A stretch of DNA of 64,000 nt, taken from the NCBI GenBank assembly GCA_045541475.1, contig JAZQJI010000034.1, positions 1-64,000 on the forward strand. The letters are read 5' to 3'. A program made the translations under genes and the position numbers. The notes beneath the pieces were generated by a model that was not told the origin of the DNA, searched no databases, and saw nothing but the letters and a program-made list of their open reading frames with translations. Every line of letters starts with the position of its first letter. Position 1 is the first letter of the stretch. Origin of the DNA: RGIG3077 sp045541475 (GTDB taxonomy: Bacteria; Bacillota; Clostridia; Oscillospirales; Ruminococcaceae). Below, one piece after another: positions 7,561-15,142 of the stretch.

Positions 7561-7588
7561 TATGTGTGTGCAAAAAATCACACACATA
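7561..7588 (-). promoter_or_regulatory. Palindrome at the predicted metK transcription start
   Basis: TATGTGTGTG (7561-7570) and CACACACATA (7579-7588) form a perfect 10-bp inverted repeat with an 8-base A-rich loop. The metK -10 element ends at 7593, so transcription should start near 7586 and the palindrome would form the extreme 5' hairpin of the mRNA or an operator. It could also serve as a weak terminator for the upstream radical-SAM gene, although the following T-run is poor. Confidence 0.45.
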
Positions 7589-7592
7589 AATT

Positions 7593-7621
7593 ATTATATC
7601 AGATATCTTTTGAAATTGCAA
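7593..7621 (-). promoter_or_regulatory. metK promoter
   Basis: Reading the minus strand: -35 TTGCAA (7616-7621), 17-base spacer, -10 TATAAT (7593-7598). Confidence 0.75.
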
Positions 7622-7633
7622 TAGTTTTATCGC

Positions 7634-8497
7634 TTAAAATTGCGGTGTCATATCAAGCGTTGCCGATGCTCTTTCCTGAATATATCCTGCAAGACCAAAA
7701 TCAGTTGCCGCCGTTACCACTTTTTCGTATTCAAGCGTAAACACCTTGCGATTAATTTCGGGATATTCATGTGCATTGTGGCATGGTACGTATTGGCTCA
7801 TCAGACTGATGTAAAATCCGTTTTTATCTAAATTTTCTTTAAGCCAGCGCATAATTTCAATGCTTTCCTTATACATTTTCGGCAAAACAAGATGACGCAC
7901 TATCAAGCCTTTTTTCAGCACTTCGCCATCAAAATACATTTGCTTTGTCTGTCTGTGCATTTCAAGAATTGCATTTTGTGCAATTTCGGGATAATCAGCG
8001 GCGGTGCAGTACCTTTGCGCAGTTTGCGGATAGAAATATTTAAAGTCCGGCAGATAAATCTGCACAAGACCATCAAGCATTTTCAAAGTTTCCATGCTTT
8101 CGTATCCGCCGCAGTTGTAAACAACGGGTATATTCAGCTTTGCAATTTCAAGCGCTTTTGCGATTTTGTGCGAAAAATGCGTCGGCGTTACAAGATTTAT
8201 GTTTTGTGCGCCCATATCTTCAAGCTTTAGGAATAAATCGGCAAGCTCTTTTACTGTATATTCTGTACCGATTTTCTCGTCATTCTGGCTGATTTTGTAA
8301 TTCTGACAGAATGGACAGCGCATATTACAGCCTGCAAAAAACACCGCCCCCGAGCCTTTTTCTGTGCTGATGCAAGGTTCTTCGCCAAAATGCAGCATAT
8401 ATTTTGCAACTGTGGGCAATTCACCTTGGCGGCAAAAGCCAAAGCTGGTTTTTCTGTCGGTTTTGCATTTGCGAGGGCATTGTGTGCATACATTCAT
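7634..8497 (-). CDS. Radical-SAM protein, PflA-like / AmrS-like
   Basis: 287 residues from the ATG at 8497 (an in-frame TTG at 8518 is possible). The N-terminus carries a Cys cluster (MNVCTQCPRKCKTDRK...GFCRQG), then the radical-SAM motif Cys-Asn-Met-Arg-Cys-Pro-Phe-Cys in 'FAGCNMRCPFCQN', which binds a 4Fe-4S cluster and SAM. The whole matches the 'putative pyruvate-formate-lyase-activating enzyme' group (COG1313-like), distinct from true PflA by its extra N-terminal cysteines. The substrate is unknown; no glycyl-radical enzyme or AMMECR/Memo partner lies beside it. It is divergent from the CmpB-like gene. Confidence 0.8.
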   Translation of the reverse strand: MNVCTQCPRKCKTDRKTSFGFCRQGELPTVAKYMLHFGEEPCISTEKGSGAVFFAGCNMRCPFCQNYKISQNDEKIGTEYTVKELADLFLKLEDMGAQNINLVTPTHFSHKIAKALEIAKLNIPVVYNCGGYESMETLKMLDGLVQIYLPDFKYFYPQTAQRYCTAADYPEIAQNAILEMHRQTKQMYFDGEVLKKGLIVRHLVLPKMYKESIEIMRWLKENLDKNGFYISLMSQYVPCHNAHEYPEINRKVFTLEYEKVVTAATDFGLAGYIQERASATLDMTPQF

Positions 8498-8525
8498 ATA
8501 AATAACAGCGCCTTTCAAAAAAACA

Positions 8526-8554
8526 TTGATAATTTAAAATGTTTGTGCTATAAT
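8526..8554 (+). promoter_or_regulatory. Promoter of the CmpB-like membrane protein gene
   Basis: -35 TTGATA (8526-8531), 17-base spacer, -10 TATAAT (8549-8554) preceded by TGC, i.e. an extended -10. Confidence 0.75.
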
Positions 8555-8602
8555 CTTTCAAAACAAAGCATTTGCTGATAAAACAAGGGGGGCAAAACAT
8601 TC

Positions 8603-9472
8603 ATGAGCGTTAGCTTTGCACAGCTGTTGATGTACTTTTTTATTTATGCATTTGTAGGGTGGGCGATTGAAGTGGTTTTTCACACCGTAACAAAAGGCAC
8701 TTTTGTTAACCGAGGTTTTTTAAACGGTCCGTGGTGCCCTATATATGGGGTATCGTTTGCGGTTATAATCATGCTGTTAACACCCTTGCAGGAAAATTTA
8801 GCGATACTTTTCTGTGGTTCTTTTGTTCTGGCAACGGCAATGGAATTTGTAACAGGCTTTGTGCTTGAAAAAATCTTTAACGACAAATGGTGGGATTATT
8901 CCAACGAGCCGTTTAACATAAAGGGCTATGTATGCCTAAAATTTTCGCTGATGTGGGGTTTGGCGTGTACCTTTGTAATGCGCATTATTCATCCGCTTAT
9001 TTCGGCTTTGGTGGTTAATATGCCTGATTTTGTGCTAAATCTTTCCGATTGTATTTTAGCCGTTGCATTTATTGGTGACTTAACCTTTACGGTAGTCGCT
9101 ATCAGAAATCTGCGTTACAAGGTTAAAATTTCAAGAGAAATTGCTGAAAGGCTTAAATACATATCCGACCATATCGGCGAGGATATTTCCGACGCTACCG
9201 TTAATGTTATGGAAAAAACCATGGTAATACAAGAAGATATCGCTTTTTCCAAAATAAAGCACAAAGAACGCAGGGAAGAACTAAAATTAAAATTCAATGC
9301 CGAACTTGAAGAACTTAAAGAAAAATATCAGATATATCTTGATAAGCGTAGTTTCACGCAAAAGCGTCTTGATAAAGCTTTCCCTCGTCTTGATTTTGAA
9401 CACCGAAATGAAAACGGTGAAACGTTGAAAGATAGAATAAAACAAGCGATAGAAAGCTACAAAAACAAGTAA
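8603..9472 (+). CDS. CmpB-family (putative ABC-transporter permease type) membrane protein
   Basis: 289 residues with about five hydrophobic segments in residues 5-175. The N-terminal pattern 'F-x-I-Y-A-F-x-G-W-x-I-E' and 'G-x-F-x-N-R-G-F-L-x-G-P-W-C-P-I-Y-G' is typical of the CmpB family (PF06541-like), common in Firmicutes and of unknown transport activity. The C-terminal third (175-289) is charged and helical, probably a cytoplasmic coiled coil. The RBS is GGGGGG at 8586-8591. The gene is monocistronic: own promoter upstream, terminator at 9493-9534. No ATPase partner is adjacent, so the 'ABC permease' label should be treated with caution. Confidence 0.75.
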   Translation: MSVSFAQLLMYFFIYAFVGWAIEVVFHTVTKGTFVNRGFLNGPWCPIYGVSFAVIIMLLTPLQENLAILFCGSFVLATAMEFVTGFVLEKIFNDKWWDYSNEPFNIKGYVCLKFSLMWGLACTFVMRIIHPLISALVVNMPDFVLNLSDCILAVAFIGDLTFTVVAIRNLRYKVKISREIAERLKYISDHIGEDISDATVNVMEKTMVIQEDIAFSKIKHKERREELKLKFNAELEELKEKYQIYLDKRSFTQKRLDKAFPRLDFEHRNENGETLKDRIKQAIESYKNK

Positions 9473-9492
9473 AAATCTTTATGCAAAACAAT

Positions 9493-9534
9493 CCGCCTGC
9501 CGTACCTTAATGGGTATGACAGGCGGTGTTTTTT
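9493..9534. terminator. Terminator between the CmpB-like gene and the cohesin-dockerin gene
   Basis: Stem CCGCCTG (9493-9499) extended by TACC/GGTA and closed by CAGGCGG (9520-9526), followed by GTTTTTT on the plus strand. It could serve both convergent genes. Confidence 0.8.
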
Positions 9535-9541
9535 AGCGATT

Positions 9542-10672
9542 TTAGTCCGTTATACCAAGGCTCTGCCAAACCTCTCTGTAAATCTGCGCTTCGCTTGTGC
9601 CTGCGGGATAGTTTACCGAAAGGCTTGAGTAGTTTGCAACAAGTGCGGCATCGCGGGTATCAATACAGCCAACACTTGCCGAATCCTTTACAATTGCATC
9701 GCCGTTAACGTTTGCAAGTGTTTTTGCCATTGCATCGTTGCTCTCGTTAAGAACAACATCGCCGCCGGTTGATGTTGAAAGTCGGCTTTGATAGCTCGCA
9801 ATAAGTGCAGCGTCACGGGTATCAACAGTGCCGTCAAGGTTTGCGTCGCCGCGCACGCCCATTTCAAGTGTCATCATGTCGCCTATCTGATAGGTTGTCT
9901 GCCCGGGATTTGACCAGTAAATATCAAAAGGTGAGCAACCTTCAACCCCGTCAAGAGTTGTATCAACGTTATTATCAGTTATATATGCATCAAGAATATC
10001 AGCGCTTTCGCCAAGGTCAATTGCGTTTGTATCATCAGCGCTGCCTGCAACGGTTATAAATGCGTTGTGCTTAATGGTGCAGTTCAGCGGAACTTCCTGG
10101 GAACCGTCCTTGTATCCGAAAAGTTCGATTTCAAGCGGAATTGCATAGCAGCCTGCGGGTGTGTTGTGTGCAACGTGAAAATTAAGCGTTGTGATAATGC
10201 CACTTGAAATATTCATGTTGGTGGATATTGAGTTGATTATAACAATCGGGTCTTCCATTTCGTAAACGGCTTTGGGGTTGGTAACAACCTTAAGCATACC
10301 CGTTTTTAATGCACCTGAATAAAACTCGTCCTCGTTATAGCTGAGGTATGTAAAATATTCGCTGTCAAAGTCAATATTCATCTGAAAAACCTGAAAAGCT
10401 TCGGTTGTGTTTTCAAGATAAATGCTAACCTGTGCAATATCGCCGTAAAGGGTGTTGCCGTTTGCGTCTGTTACAGTTGCATATTCGGAAGAACCGTTTA
10501 AAACAGTACCCGTTAAATTTGCGGTTGCAGGGTGCACTAAATCGGCTGTGCCGTAAATTTTTGCGCCTATTGCCTCATCGGCAGCAACGGTGTTTATGCC
10601 AACGTGCGATGTAAACGCACCAAGGCAAAGTGCAAACGACAATGCGCCTGATAAAATCCTTTTTTTAAACAT
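9542..10672 (-). CDS. Cohesin-dockerin protein (adaptor scaffoldin-like)
   Basis: 376 residues from the ATG at 10672 (GAGG 9 bases upstream; a GTG at 10687 would destroy that RBS). Signal peptide 1-31 with a probable Val-Ala-Ala cleavage site. Residues ~76-208 have the spacing of a cohesin beta-sandwich (alternating strands, a 'GIITTLNFHV...PAGCYAIPLEI' block near the end). Residues 274-352 form a dockerin: loop 1 GDANLDGTVDTRD (275-287) is canonical, while loop 2 (NVNGD...IDTRD, 321-341) carries about 9 extra residues between the calcium-ligand halves. A single cohesin plus dockerin is the layout of adaptor scaffoldins such as ScaC of R. flavefaciens, which change the binding specificity of a larger scaffold. 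The cohesin call is from pattern, less certain than the dockerin. Confidence 0.75.
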   Translation of the reverse strand: MFKKRILSGALSFALCLGAFTSHVGINTVAADEAIGAKIYGTADLVHPATANLTGTVLNGSSEYATVTDANGNTLYGDIAQVSIYLENTTEAFQVFQMNIDFDSEYFTYLSYNEDEFYSGALKTGMLKVVTNPKAVYEMEDPIVIINSISTNMNISSGIITTLNFHVAHNTPAGCYAIPLEIELFGYKDGSQEVPLNCTIKHNAFITVAGSADDTNAIDLGESADILDAYITDNNVDTTLDGVEGCSPFDIYWSNPGQTTYQIGDMMTLEMGVRGDANLDGTVDTRDAALIASYQSRLSTSTGGDVVLNESNDAMAKTLANVNGDAIVKDSASVGCIDTRDAALVANYSSLSVNYPAGTSEAQIYREVWQSLGITD

Positions 10673-10726
10673 TATGTATTTCCTCACTTTGATTTTTTAT
10701 ATTGATAATTTTTGTGCTCAAAAACA

Positions 10727-10755
10727 ATAATAACATAAAATGATTATGATTTCAA
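10727..10755 (-). promoter_or_regulatory. Promoter of the cohesin-dockerin gene
   Basis: Minus strand: -35 TTGAAA (10750-10755), 17-base spacer, -10 TATTAT (10727-10732). Confidence 0.55.
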
Positions 10756-10822
10756 GGTTTTGCATAAATTTCCTGATTTATTTTGTGTAAAGTGACAAAT
10801 TTAAAAAAAAGCAAAAAAGATA

Positions 10823-10850
10823 TTGACAAAGCTATAATGTGTGTTATAAT
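10823..10850 (+). promoter_or_regulatory. Promoter of the nrdG-nrdD-trxB operon
   Basis: -35 TTGACA (10823-10828), 16-base spacer, -10 TATAAT (10845-10850); the best -35 consensus in this region. Confidence 0.8.
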
Positions 10851-10856
10851 AGTAAT

Positions 10857-10872
10857 ACACGAATTATTGTGT
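10857..10872 (+). promoter_or_regulatory. NrdR-box-like operator 1
   Basis: ACACGAATTATTGTGT fits the inverted-repeat NrdR box (consensus approximately ACACWATATATWGTGT) at 13 of 16 positions, with perfect ACAC/GTGT arms. It starts 6 bases after the -10 element, so a bound repressor would cover the transcription start. Confidence 0.7.
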
Positions 10873-10888
10873 TTGATTTTTTATCCAA

Positions 10889-10904
10889 TCACTATATCTT
10901 GTGT
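10889..10904 (+). promoter_or_regulatory. NrdR-box-like operator 2
   Basis: TCACTATATCTTGTGT matches the same consensus at about 14 of 16 positions. It begins 32 bases after box 1 (16-base gap, about three helical turns), which is the tandem spacing known for NrdR. NrdR is an ATP-cone repressor of ribonucleotide reductase genes. Its gene is not in this window. Confidence 0.7.
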
Positions 10905-10922
10905 TGCGAGTGAGGAAATGCT

Positions 10923-11615
10923 ATGATAAAGATAGGTGGCTTTCAAAAGCTGACATTGCTTGATTATCCGCGCAAAACAGCGTGTACGGTGTTCACTTAC
11001 GGCTGTAATTTCAGGTGTCCCTTTTGTCACAACGCATTGCTTGTGACGAAAAAATCACAAAACCTGATTGACGCCGATGAGGTTTTTGCACACTTAGAAA
11101 AGCGCCAAGGCGTGCTTGATGGCGTTTGTATAACAGGCGGCGAACCGCTTTTGCAAAACGGATTGTTCGAGTTTATTCAAAAAATCAAATCAATGGGTTA
11201 TCTTGTAAAGCTTGATACAAACGGAAGTTTATACCAAAGGCTTGAGGTGCTTATTAAAAGCGGACTTGTTGATTATGTTGCAATGGATATAAAGAACTCT
11301 CCCAAAAAATACGCAATTACCTGCGGCTTGGCGGATATTGATTTTGAAAGCATTGAAAAATCAAAGAACCTCATTATGCAAAGCGGTGTGGATTATGAAT
11401 TTCGCACAACTGCCGTTGCACAGCTGCACAACCCCGATGATTTTGAAAAAATCGGTCAGTTTATCAGCGGTGCAAAGAGATATTATATACAAGGCTTTGA
11501 AGATTCGGGCAATTTAATTTGCTCGGGACTTTTAGCATTGGATAGCGAAACAATGCAAAAATGTCTTGAAAAAGCGTTAAATTATGTTCCCGCGGCACAA
11601 TTGCGGGGAGTTTAA
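10923..11615 (+). CDS. nrdG: Anaerobic ribonucleoside-triphosphate reductase activating protein (radical SAM)
   Basis: 230 residues. It uses a 4Fe-4S cluster and SAM to place the glycyl radical on NrdD. The motif Cys-Asn-Phe-Arg-Cys-Pro-Phe-Cys (in 'TYGCNFRCPFCHN') coordinates the cluster, and 'ITGGEPLLQ' is the SAM-binding GGE motif. The start 'MIKIGGFQKLTLLDYPRK' and overall length match the NrdG2-type subfamily rather than the shorter E. coli NrdG. It is first in the operon, 32 bases upstream of nrdD, under the promoter at 10823 and the tandem NrdR-like boxes. Confidence 0.93.
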   Translation: MIKIGGFQKLTLLDYPRKTACTVFTYGCNFRCPFCHNALLVTKKSQNLIDADEVFAHLEKRQGVLDGVCITGGEPLLQNGLFEFIQKIKSMGYLVKLDTNGSLYQRLEVLIKSGLVDYVAMDIKNSPKKYAITCGLADIDFESIEKSKNLIMQSGVDYEFRTTAVAQLHNPDDFEKIGQFISGAKRYYIQGFEDSGNLICSGLLALDSETMQKCLEKALNYVPAAQLRGV

Positions 11616-11647
11616 TTAAATAAATTAAGAAAGGAATTGAAGAAAAA

Positions 11648-14029
11648 ATGTATCAGGTACAAAAAAGAGACGGAAAAATTGCAAAGTACGAAATTTCAAA
11701 AATCAGCGAGGCTATAAAAAAGGCTTTTGAAGCTCTTGATAAAGAATATAATCAGGATGTTATTGATTTTCTTGCACTCAAGGTTACTGCTGATTTTGAA
11801 AAGAAAATCGAAAATTCACTTATTGCTGTTGAAGATATTCAGGACAGCGTAGAGTATGTTCTTATCCAGGCAGGCTACGGCGATGTTGCCAAGGCTTATA
11901 TTCTTTACAGAAGACAGAGAGAAAAGCTTAGAAATCTTAAATCTACAATTCTTGACTATAAAGATGTTGTTGACAGCTATGTAAAGGTTACTGACTGGCG
12001 TGTTAAGGAAAATTCTACCGTAACATATTCCGTTGGCGGACTTATTCTCAACAACTCGGGTGCAATCACAGCTCACTACTGGCTCTCCGAAATCTACGAT
12101 GATGAAATTGCGAATGCACACCGCAACGCAGATATCCACATTCATGACCTTTCTATGATTACAGGTTACTGCGCAGGTTGGTCCTTAAAGCAGCTCATCA
12201 AGGATGGCCTTGGCGGCGTACCCGGCAAGATTACATCTGCACCTGCAAAGCACCTTGCAACACTTTGCAACCAGATGGTAAACTTCCTTGGAATTATGCA
12301 GAATGAATGGGCAGGCGCACAGGCGTTCTCGTCTTTCGACACATATCTTGCTCCCTTTGTAAAGATTGATAATCTTTCTTATTCTCAGGTTAAAAAGTGT
12401 ATCGAATCCTTTATTTACGGTGTAAACACACCAAGCAGATGGGGTACACAGGCACCTTTCTCCAACATTACTCTTGACTGGACTGTTCCTAACGACCTTG
12501 CAGAGCTTAACTGTATTGTAGGCGGCAAGGAAGTTGACTTTAAATATAAGGATTGTAAAAAGGAAATGGATATGATAAACAGAGCGTTTATCGAAACCAT
12601 GATCGAGGGCGATGCTCATGGCAGAGGCTTCCAGTATCCCATTCCCACATATTCCATCACAAAGGATTTTGACTGGTCCGAAACAGAGAATAACAAGCTC
12701 CTTTTCGAGATGACATCAAAATACGGCACACCCTATTTCTCAAACTATATCAACAGCGATATGGAACCCAGTGATATCCGCAGTATGTGCTGCCGTTTGC
12801 GTCTTGATTTGAGAGAATTGCGCAAGAAAACAGGCGGTTTCTTCGGCAGCGGCGAGAACACAGGTTCTGTGGGTGTTGTTACAATCAATATGCCCAGAAT
12901 TGCATATCTTGCTACAGATGAGCAGGATTTCTACAAGCGTCTTGATAAATTGATGGATATTTCCGCACGTTCGCTCAAAATTAAGCGTGATATCATTTCA
13001 AGACTTCTCGACGAAGGTCTTTACCCTTACACACGCCGTTACCTCGGTTCTCTTGATAACCATTTCTCGACAATCGGTCTTATCGGTATGAACGAAGTTG
13101 GTCTTAATGCAAAATGGCTCAGAAAAGACCTTACACACGTTGAAACTCAGGAATTTACAAAGCAGGTACTCAATCACATGAGAGAGCGTCTTTCCGATTA
13201 TCAGGAAATGTACGGCGACCTTTACAACCTTGAAGCAACCCCTGCTGAAAGCACAACTTACCGTCTTGCAAAGCATGATGTTCAGCGTTACCCCGGCATC
13301 ATCACAGCAGCCAAAACAGATGATGCTGCACCATACTATACAAACAGCTCGCATCTTCCTGTTGGATATACAGAAGATATCTTTGCTGCGCTTGATATTC
13401 AGGATGAATTGCAGACACTTTACACATCAGGTACAGTATTCCACGCATTTTTGGGCGAAAAGTTACCCGATTGGCAGGCAGCTGCAAATCTTGTAAGAAA
13501 AATTGCAGATAACTACAAACTGCCCTACTACACACTTTCTCCCACATATACAGTTTGTAAGAACCACGGTTATATCACAGGCGAGCATTATACCTGCCCT
13601 GATTGCGGTGAAGAAACTGAGGTTTACAGCAGAATTACAGGATATTACCGCCCTGTTAAGAACTGGAATGACGGCAAGGCCGAGGAATTTAAGGACAGAA
13701 AAGTTTACAGCATTAAGTTTGCAGATGACAAAGAGGTTATAAAGCATAGTTGTGACTGCGGCTGTGAAGATACAGGCGCTATCGAAAAAGTTATGCTGTT
13801 TGCATCAAAGAGCTGCCCAAACTGCAAAATGGCAGAAATGTTCCTTACAAAAGCAAATATCCCTTATGAAAAGATAGTTGCTGAGGAAAATCCTGCACTT
13901 GCACAGCAGTATGAAATCAAGCAGGCGCCCACACTTGTGCTTGTAACCGAAAATGGCGTTGAAAAAATCGTTAACGTATCCAATATCCGCAAATTTGCTG
14001 ATGAGAACGTAGTTCTGGAGGATGCATAA
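11648..14029 (+). CDS. nrdD: Class III anaerobic ribonucleotide reductase fused to a glutaredoxin-like domain
   Basis: 793 residues. It reduces ribonucleoside triphosphates to dNTPs without oxygen. Order: ATP-cone (about 1-90, starts VQKRDGKIAKYEISK), the barrel with the Cys-Cys-Arg-Leu motif and the 'GSGENTGSVGVVTINMPR' loop, a zinc site (Cys637, Cys650, Cys653), and the glycyl-radical segment RITGYY with Gly665. Unusually the chain continues: a Cys-x-Cys-x-Cys linker (702-706) and then a glutaredoxin/thioredoxin-like domain (715-793) with Cys-Pro-Asn-Cys (723-726) and a cis-Pro motif QAPTLV (759-764). The next gene is a thioredoxin reductase overlapping by one base, so the fused domain is probably the electron shuttle. 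Known class III enzymes use formate or a thioredoxin system; this architecture argues for the latter. Confidence 0.95.
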   Translation: MYQVQKRDGKIAKYEISKISEAIKKAFEALDKEYNQDVIDFLALKVTADFEKKIENSLIAVEDIQDSVEYVLIQAGYGDVAKAYILYRRQREKLRNLKSTILDYKDVVDSYVKVTDWRVKENSTVTYSVGGLILNNSGAITAHYWLSEIYDDEIANAHRNADIHIHDLSMITGYCAGWSLKQLIKDGLGGVPGKITSAPAKHLATLCNQMVNFLGIMQNEWAGAQAFSSFDTYLAPFVKIDNLSYSQVKKCIESFIYGVNTPSRWGTQAPFSNITLDWTVPNDLAELNCIVGGKEVDFKYKDCKKEMDMINRAFIETMIEGDAHGRGFQYPIPTYSITKDFDWSETENNKLLFEMTSKYGTPYFSNYINSDMEPSDIRSMCCRLRLDLRELRKKTGGFFGSGENTGSVGVVTINMPRIAYLATDEQDFYKRLDKLMDISARSLKIKRDIISRLLDEGLYPYTRRYLGSLDNHFSTIGLIGMNEVGLNAKWLRKDLTHVETQEFTKQVLNHMRERLSDYQEMYGDLYNLEATPAESTTYRLAKHDVQRYPGIITAAKTDDAAPYYTNSSHLPVGYTEDIFAALDIQDELQTLYTSGTVFHAFLGEKLPDWQAAANLVRKIADNYKLPYYTLSPTYTVCKNHGYITGEHYTCPDCGEETEVYSRITGYYRPVKNWNDGKAEEFKDRKVYSIKFADDKEVIKHSCDCGCEDTGAIEKVMLFASKSCPNCKMAEMFLTKANIPYEKIVAEENPALAQQYEIKQAPTLVLVTENGVEKIVNVSNIRKFADENVVLEDA

Positions 14030-14931
14030 TGCACGATATAGCTATTATCGGAGCGGGTCCTGCGGGATTATCAGCGGCAGTTTATGCAAGAAGAAGCGGT
14101 AAAAGTGTAATTGTTATTGAAAAAGGCGTGTTTGGCGGTCAAATAACTTATTCTCCTAAAGTCGAGAATGTTCCCGGATTTGTTGAAATCAGCGGCAATG
14201 AATTTGCCGAAAAACTGATAGAACAGGCGATAAATCAGGGTGCAGAAATAGAGCTTGACACCATTTTGAATGTAAACAAGACTGATGATGGATTTGTACT
14301 CTCTGCCGAAAGCGGAGAGTACAGCGCTAAAAGTGTGATTATTGCGGCGGGTTCAAAGCACCGCAGACTTGGACTTGAAAACGAGGAAGAACTTATCGGC
14401 AACGGCATATCGTTTTGTGCTGTTTGTGATGGTGCGTTTTTTGCAGGTCAGGATGTAGCGGTTATCGGTGGTGGAAATACAGCCTTGCAGGAAGCCGTGC
14501 TTTTAAGCGAAACATCAACAAAGGTTACTATTGTTCAAAATCTTGGATTTTTAACGGGCGAAAAAGCACTTGTTGAAAAGCTTGAAAAAACACCGAATGT
14601 TGAGATTATCTGCAATGCGACGGTAAAGGCGTTTAATGGCACATCGGAACTTGAAAGCATTGTTATCGAAAAAGACGGCGCAGAGCAGTTGATAAATGTT
14701 AGCGGTGCATTTGTGGCAATAGGACAGCAACCCGAAAACGAGCCTTTTGCTTCGCTTGCCGATATTGACGAATACGGATACATTACTGCAACGGAAAACT
14801 GCACAACCAAAACTGAAGGTGTTTTTGTTGCAGGTGATTGCCGCACAAAGAGCATAAGGCAGGTTGTAACTGCTGCTGCTGATGGTGCAATTGCGGCTTT
14901 AGCTGCTTGCAGATATATTGATAATATATAA
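14029..14931 (+). CDS. trxB: Thioredoxin-disulfide reductase-like flavoprotein
   Basis: 300 residues, usual TrxB length. FAD-binding Gly-x-Gly-x-x-Gly in 'IIGAGPAGLSAAVYA' (5-19), redox-active Cys-Ala-Val-Cys-Asp pair ('FCAVCDGAFF', around 130), second dinucleotide-binding motif 'GGGNTALQEA', and the C-terminal 'GVFVAGDCRTKSIRQVVTAAADGA' FAD motif. It moves electrons from NAD(P)H (or possibly ferredoxin, as in some clostridial relatives) to a thioredoxin/glutaredoxin. Its ATG overlaps the nrdD stop (TAATG), so the partner is very likely the glutaredoxin domain of NrdD. A terminator follows at 14938-14972. Confidence 0.93.
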   Translation: MHDIAIIGAGPAGLSAAVYARRSGKSVIVIEKGVFGGQITYSPKVENVPGFVEISGNEFAEKLIEQAINQGAEIELDTILNVNKTDDGFVLSAESGEYSAKSVIIAAGSKHRRLGLENEEELIGNGISFCAVCDGAFFAGQDVAVIGGGNTALQEAVLLSETSTKVTIVQNLGFLTGEKALVEKLEKTPNVEIICNATVKAFNGTSELESIVIEKDGAEQLINVSGAFVAIGQQPENEPFASLADIDEYGYITATENCTTKTEGVFVAGDCRTKSIRQVVTAAADGAIAALAACRYIDNI

Positions 14932-14937
14932 TAATGA

Positions 14938-14972
14938 ATCGCTCTCCTATTCAGGAGGGCGATTGTTGTTAT
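14938..14972 (+). terminator. Terminator of the nrd-trxB operon
   Basis: An 11-bp stem (ATCGCTCTCCT at 14938-14948 with AGGAGGGCGAT at 14953-14963, one G-U pair), 4-base loop, then TGTTGTTAT. Confidence 0.7.
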
Positions 14973-15042
14973 ATGGTCGTGCCAAAACAAATATTAATGA
15001 GTCAACAAAGCCCCGAAATGCTCCGCCGGCAGCAGCCAGCCG
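14957..15042 (+). repeat. Dispersed hairpin repeat, copy A
   Basis: GGGCGATTgTTGTTaTAT near 14957 and CAACAAAGCCCCGAAATGCTC (15003-15023) followed by the stem-loop GCCGGC-AGCA-GCCaGC (15025-15040) recur at 62644-62708. The two copies are about 80% alike over the 40-base core, with nearly all changes being transitions. The copy fills the gap between trxB and spoIVB; a short open frame across it (14934-15122) is not a credible gene. Confidence 0.55.
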
Positions 15043-15142
15043 CACCCGATGACAGCTACCGGCACCGCCAGATAATCTCAATCATAAATCATCAAAAAAT
15101 ACAAATGATAATAAAAATCTAATGATTTGAAAGGATGGTTTT

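Noticed and set aside
7523..7592. SAM riboswitch before metK
   Set aside because: The leader is about 63 bases and lacks any SAM-aptamer core; only a simple inverted repeat is present.
14934..15122. A 62-codon open frame between trxB and spoIVB
   Set aside because: It starts inside the trxB terminator and crosses the dispersed hairpin repeat; low-complexity Gln/Arg sequence with no RBS.
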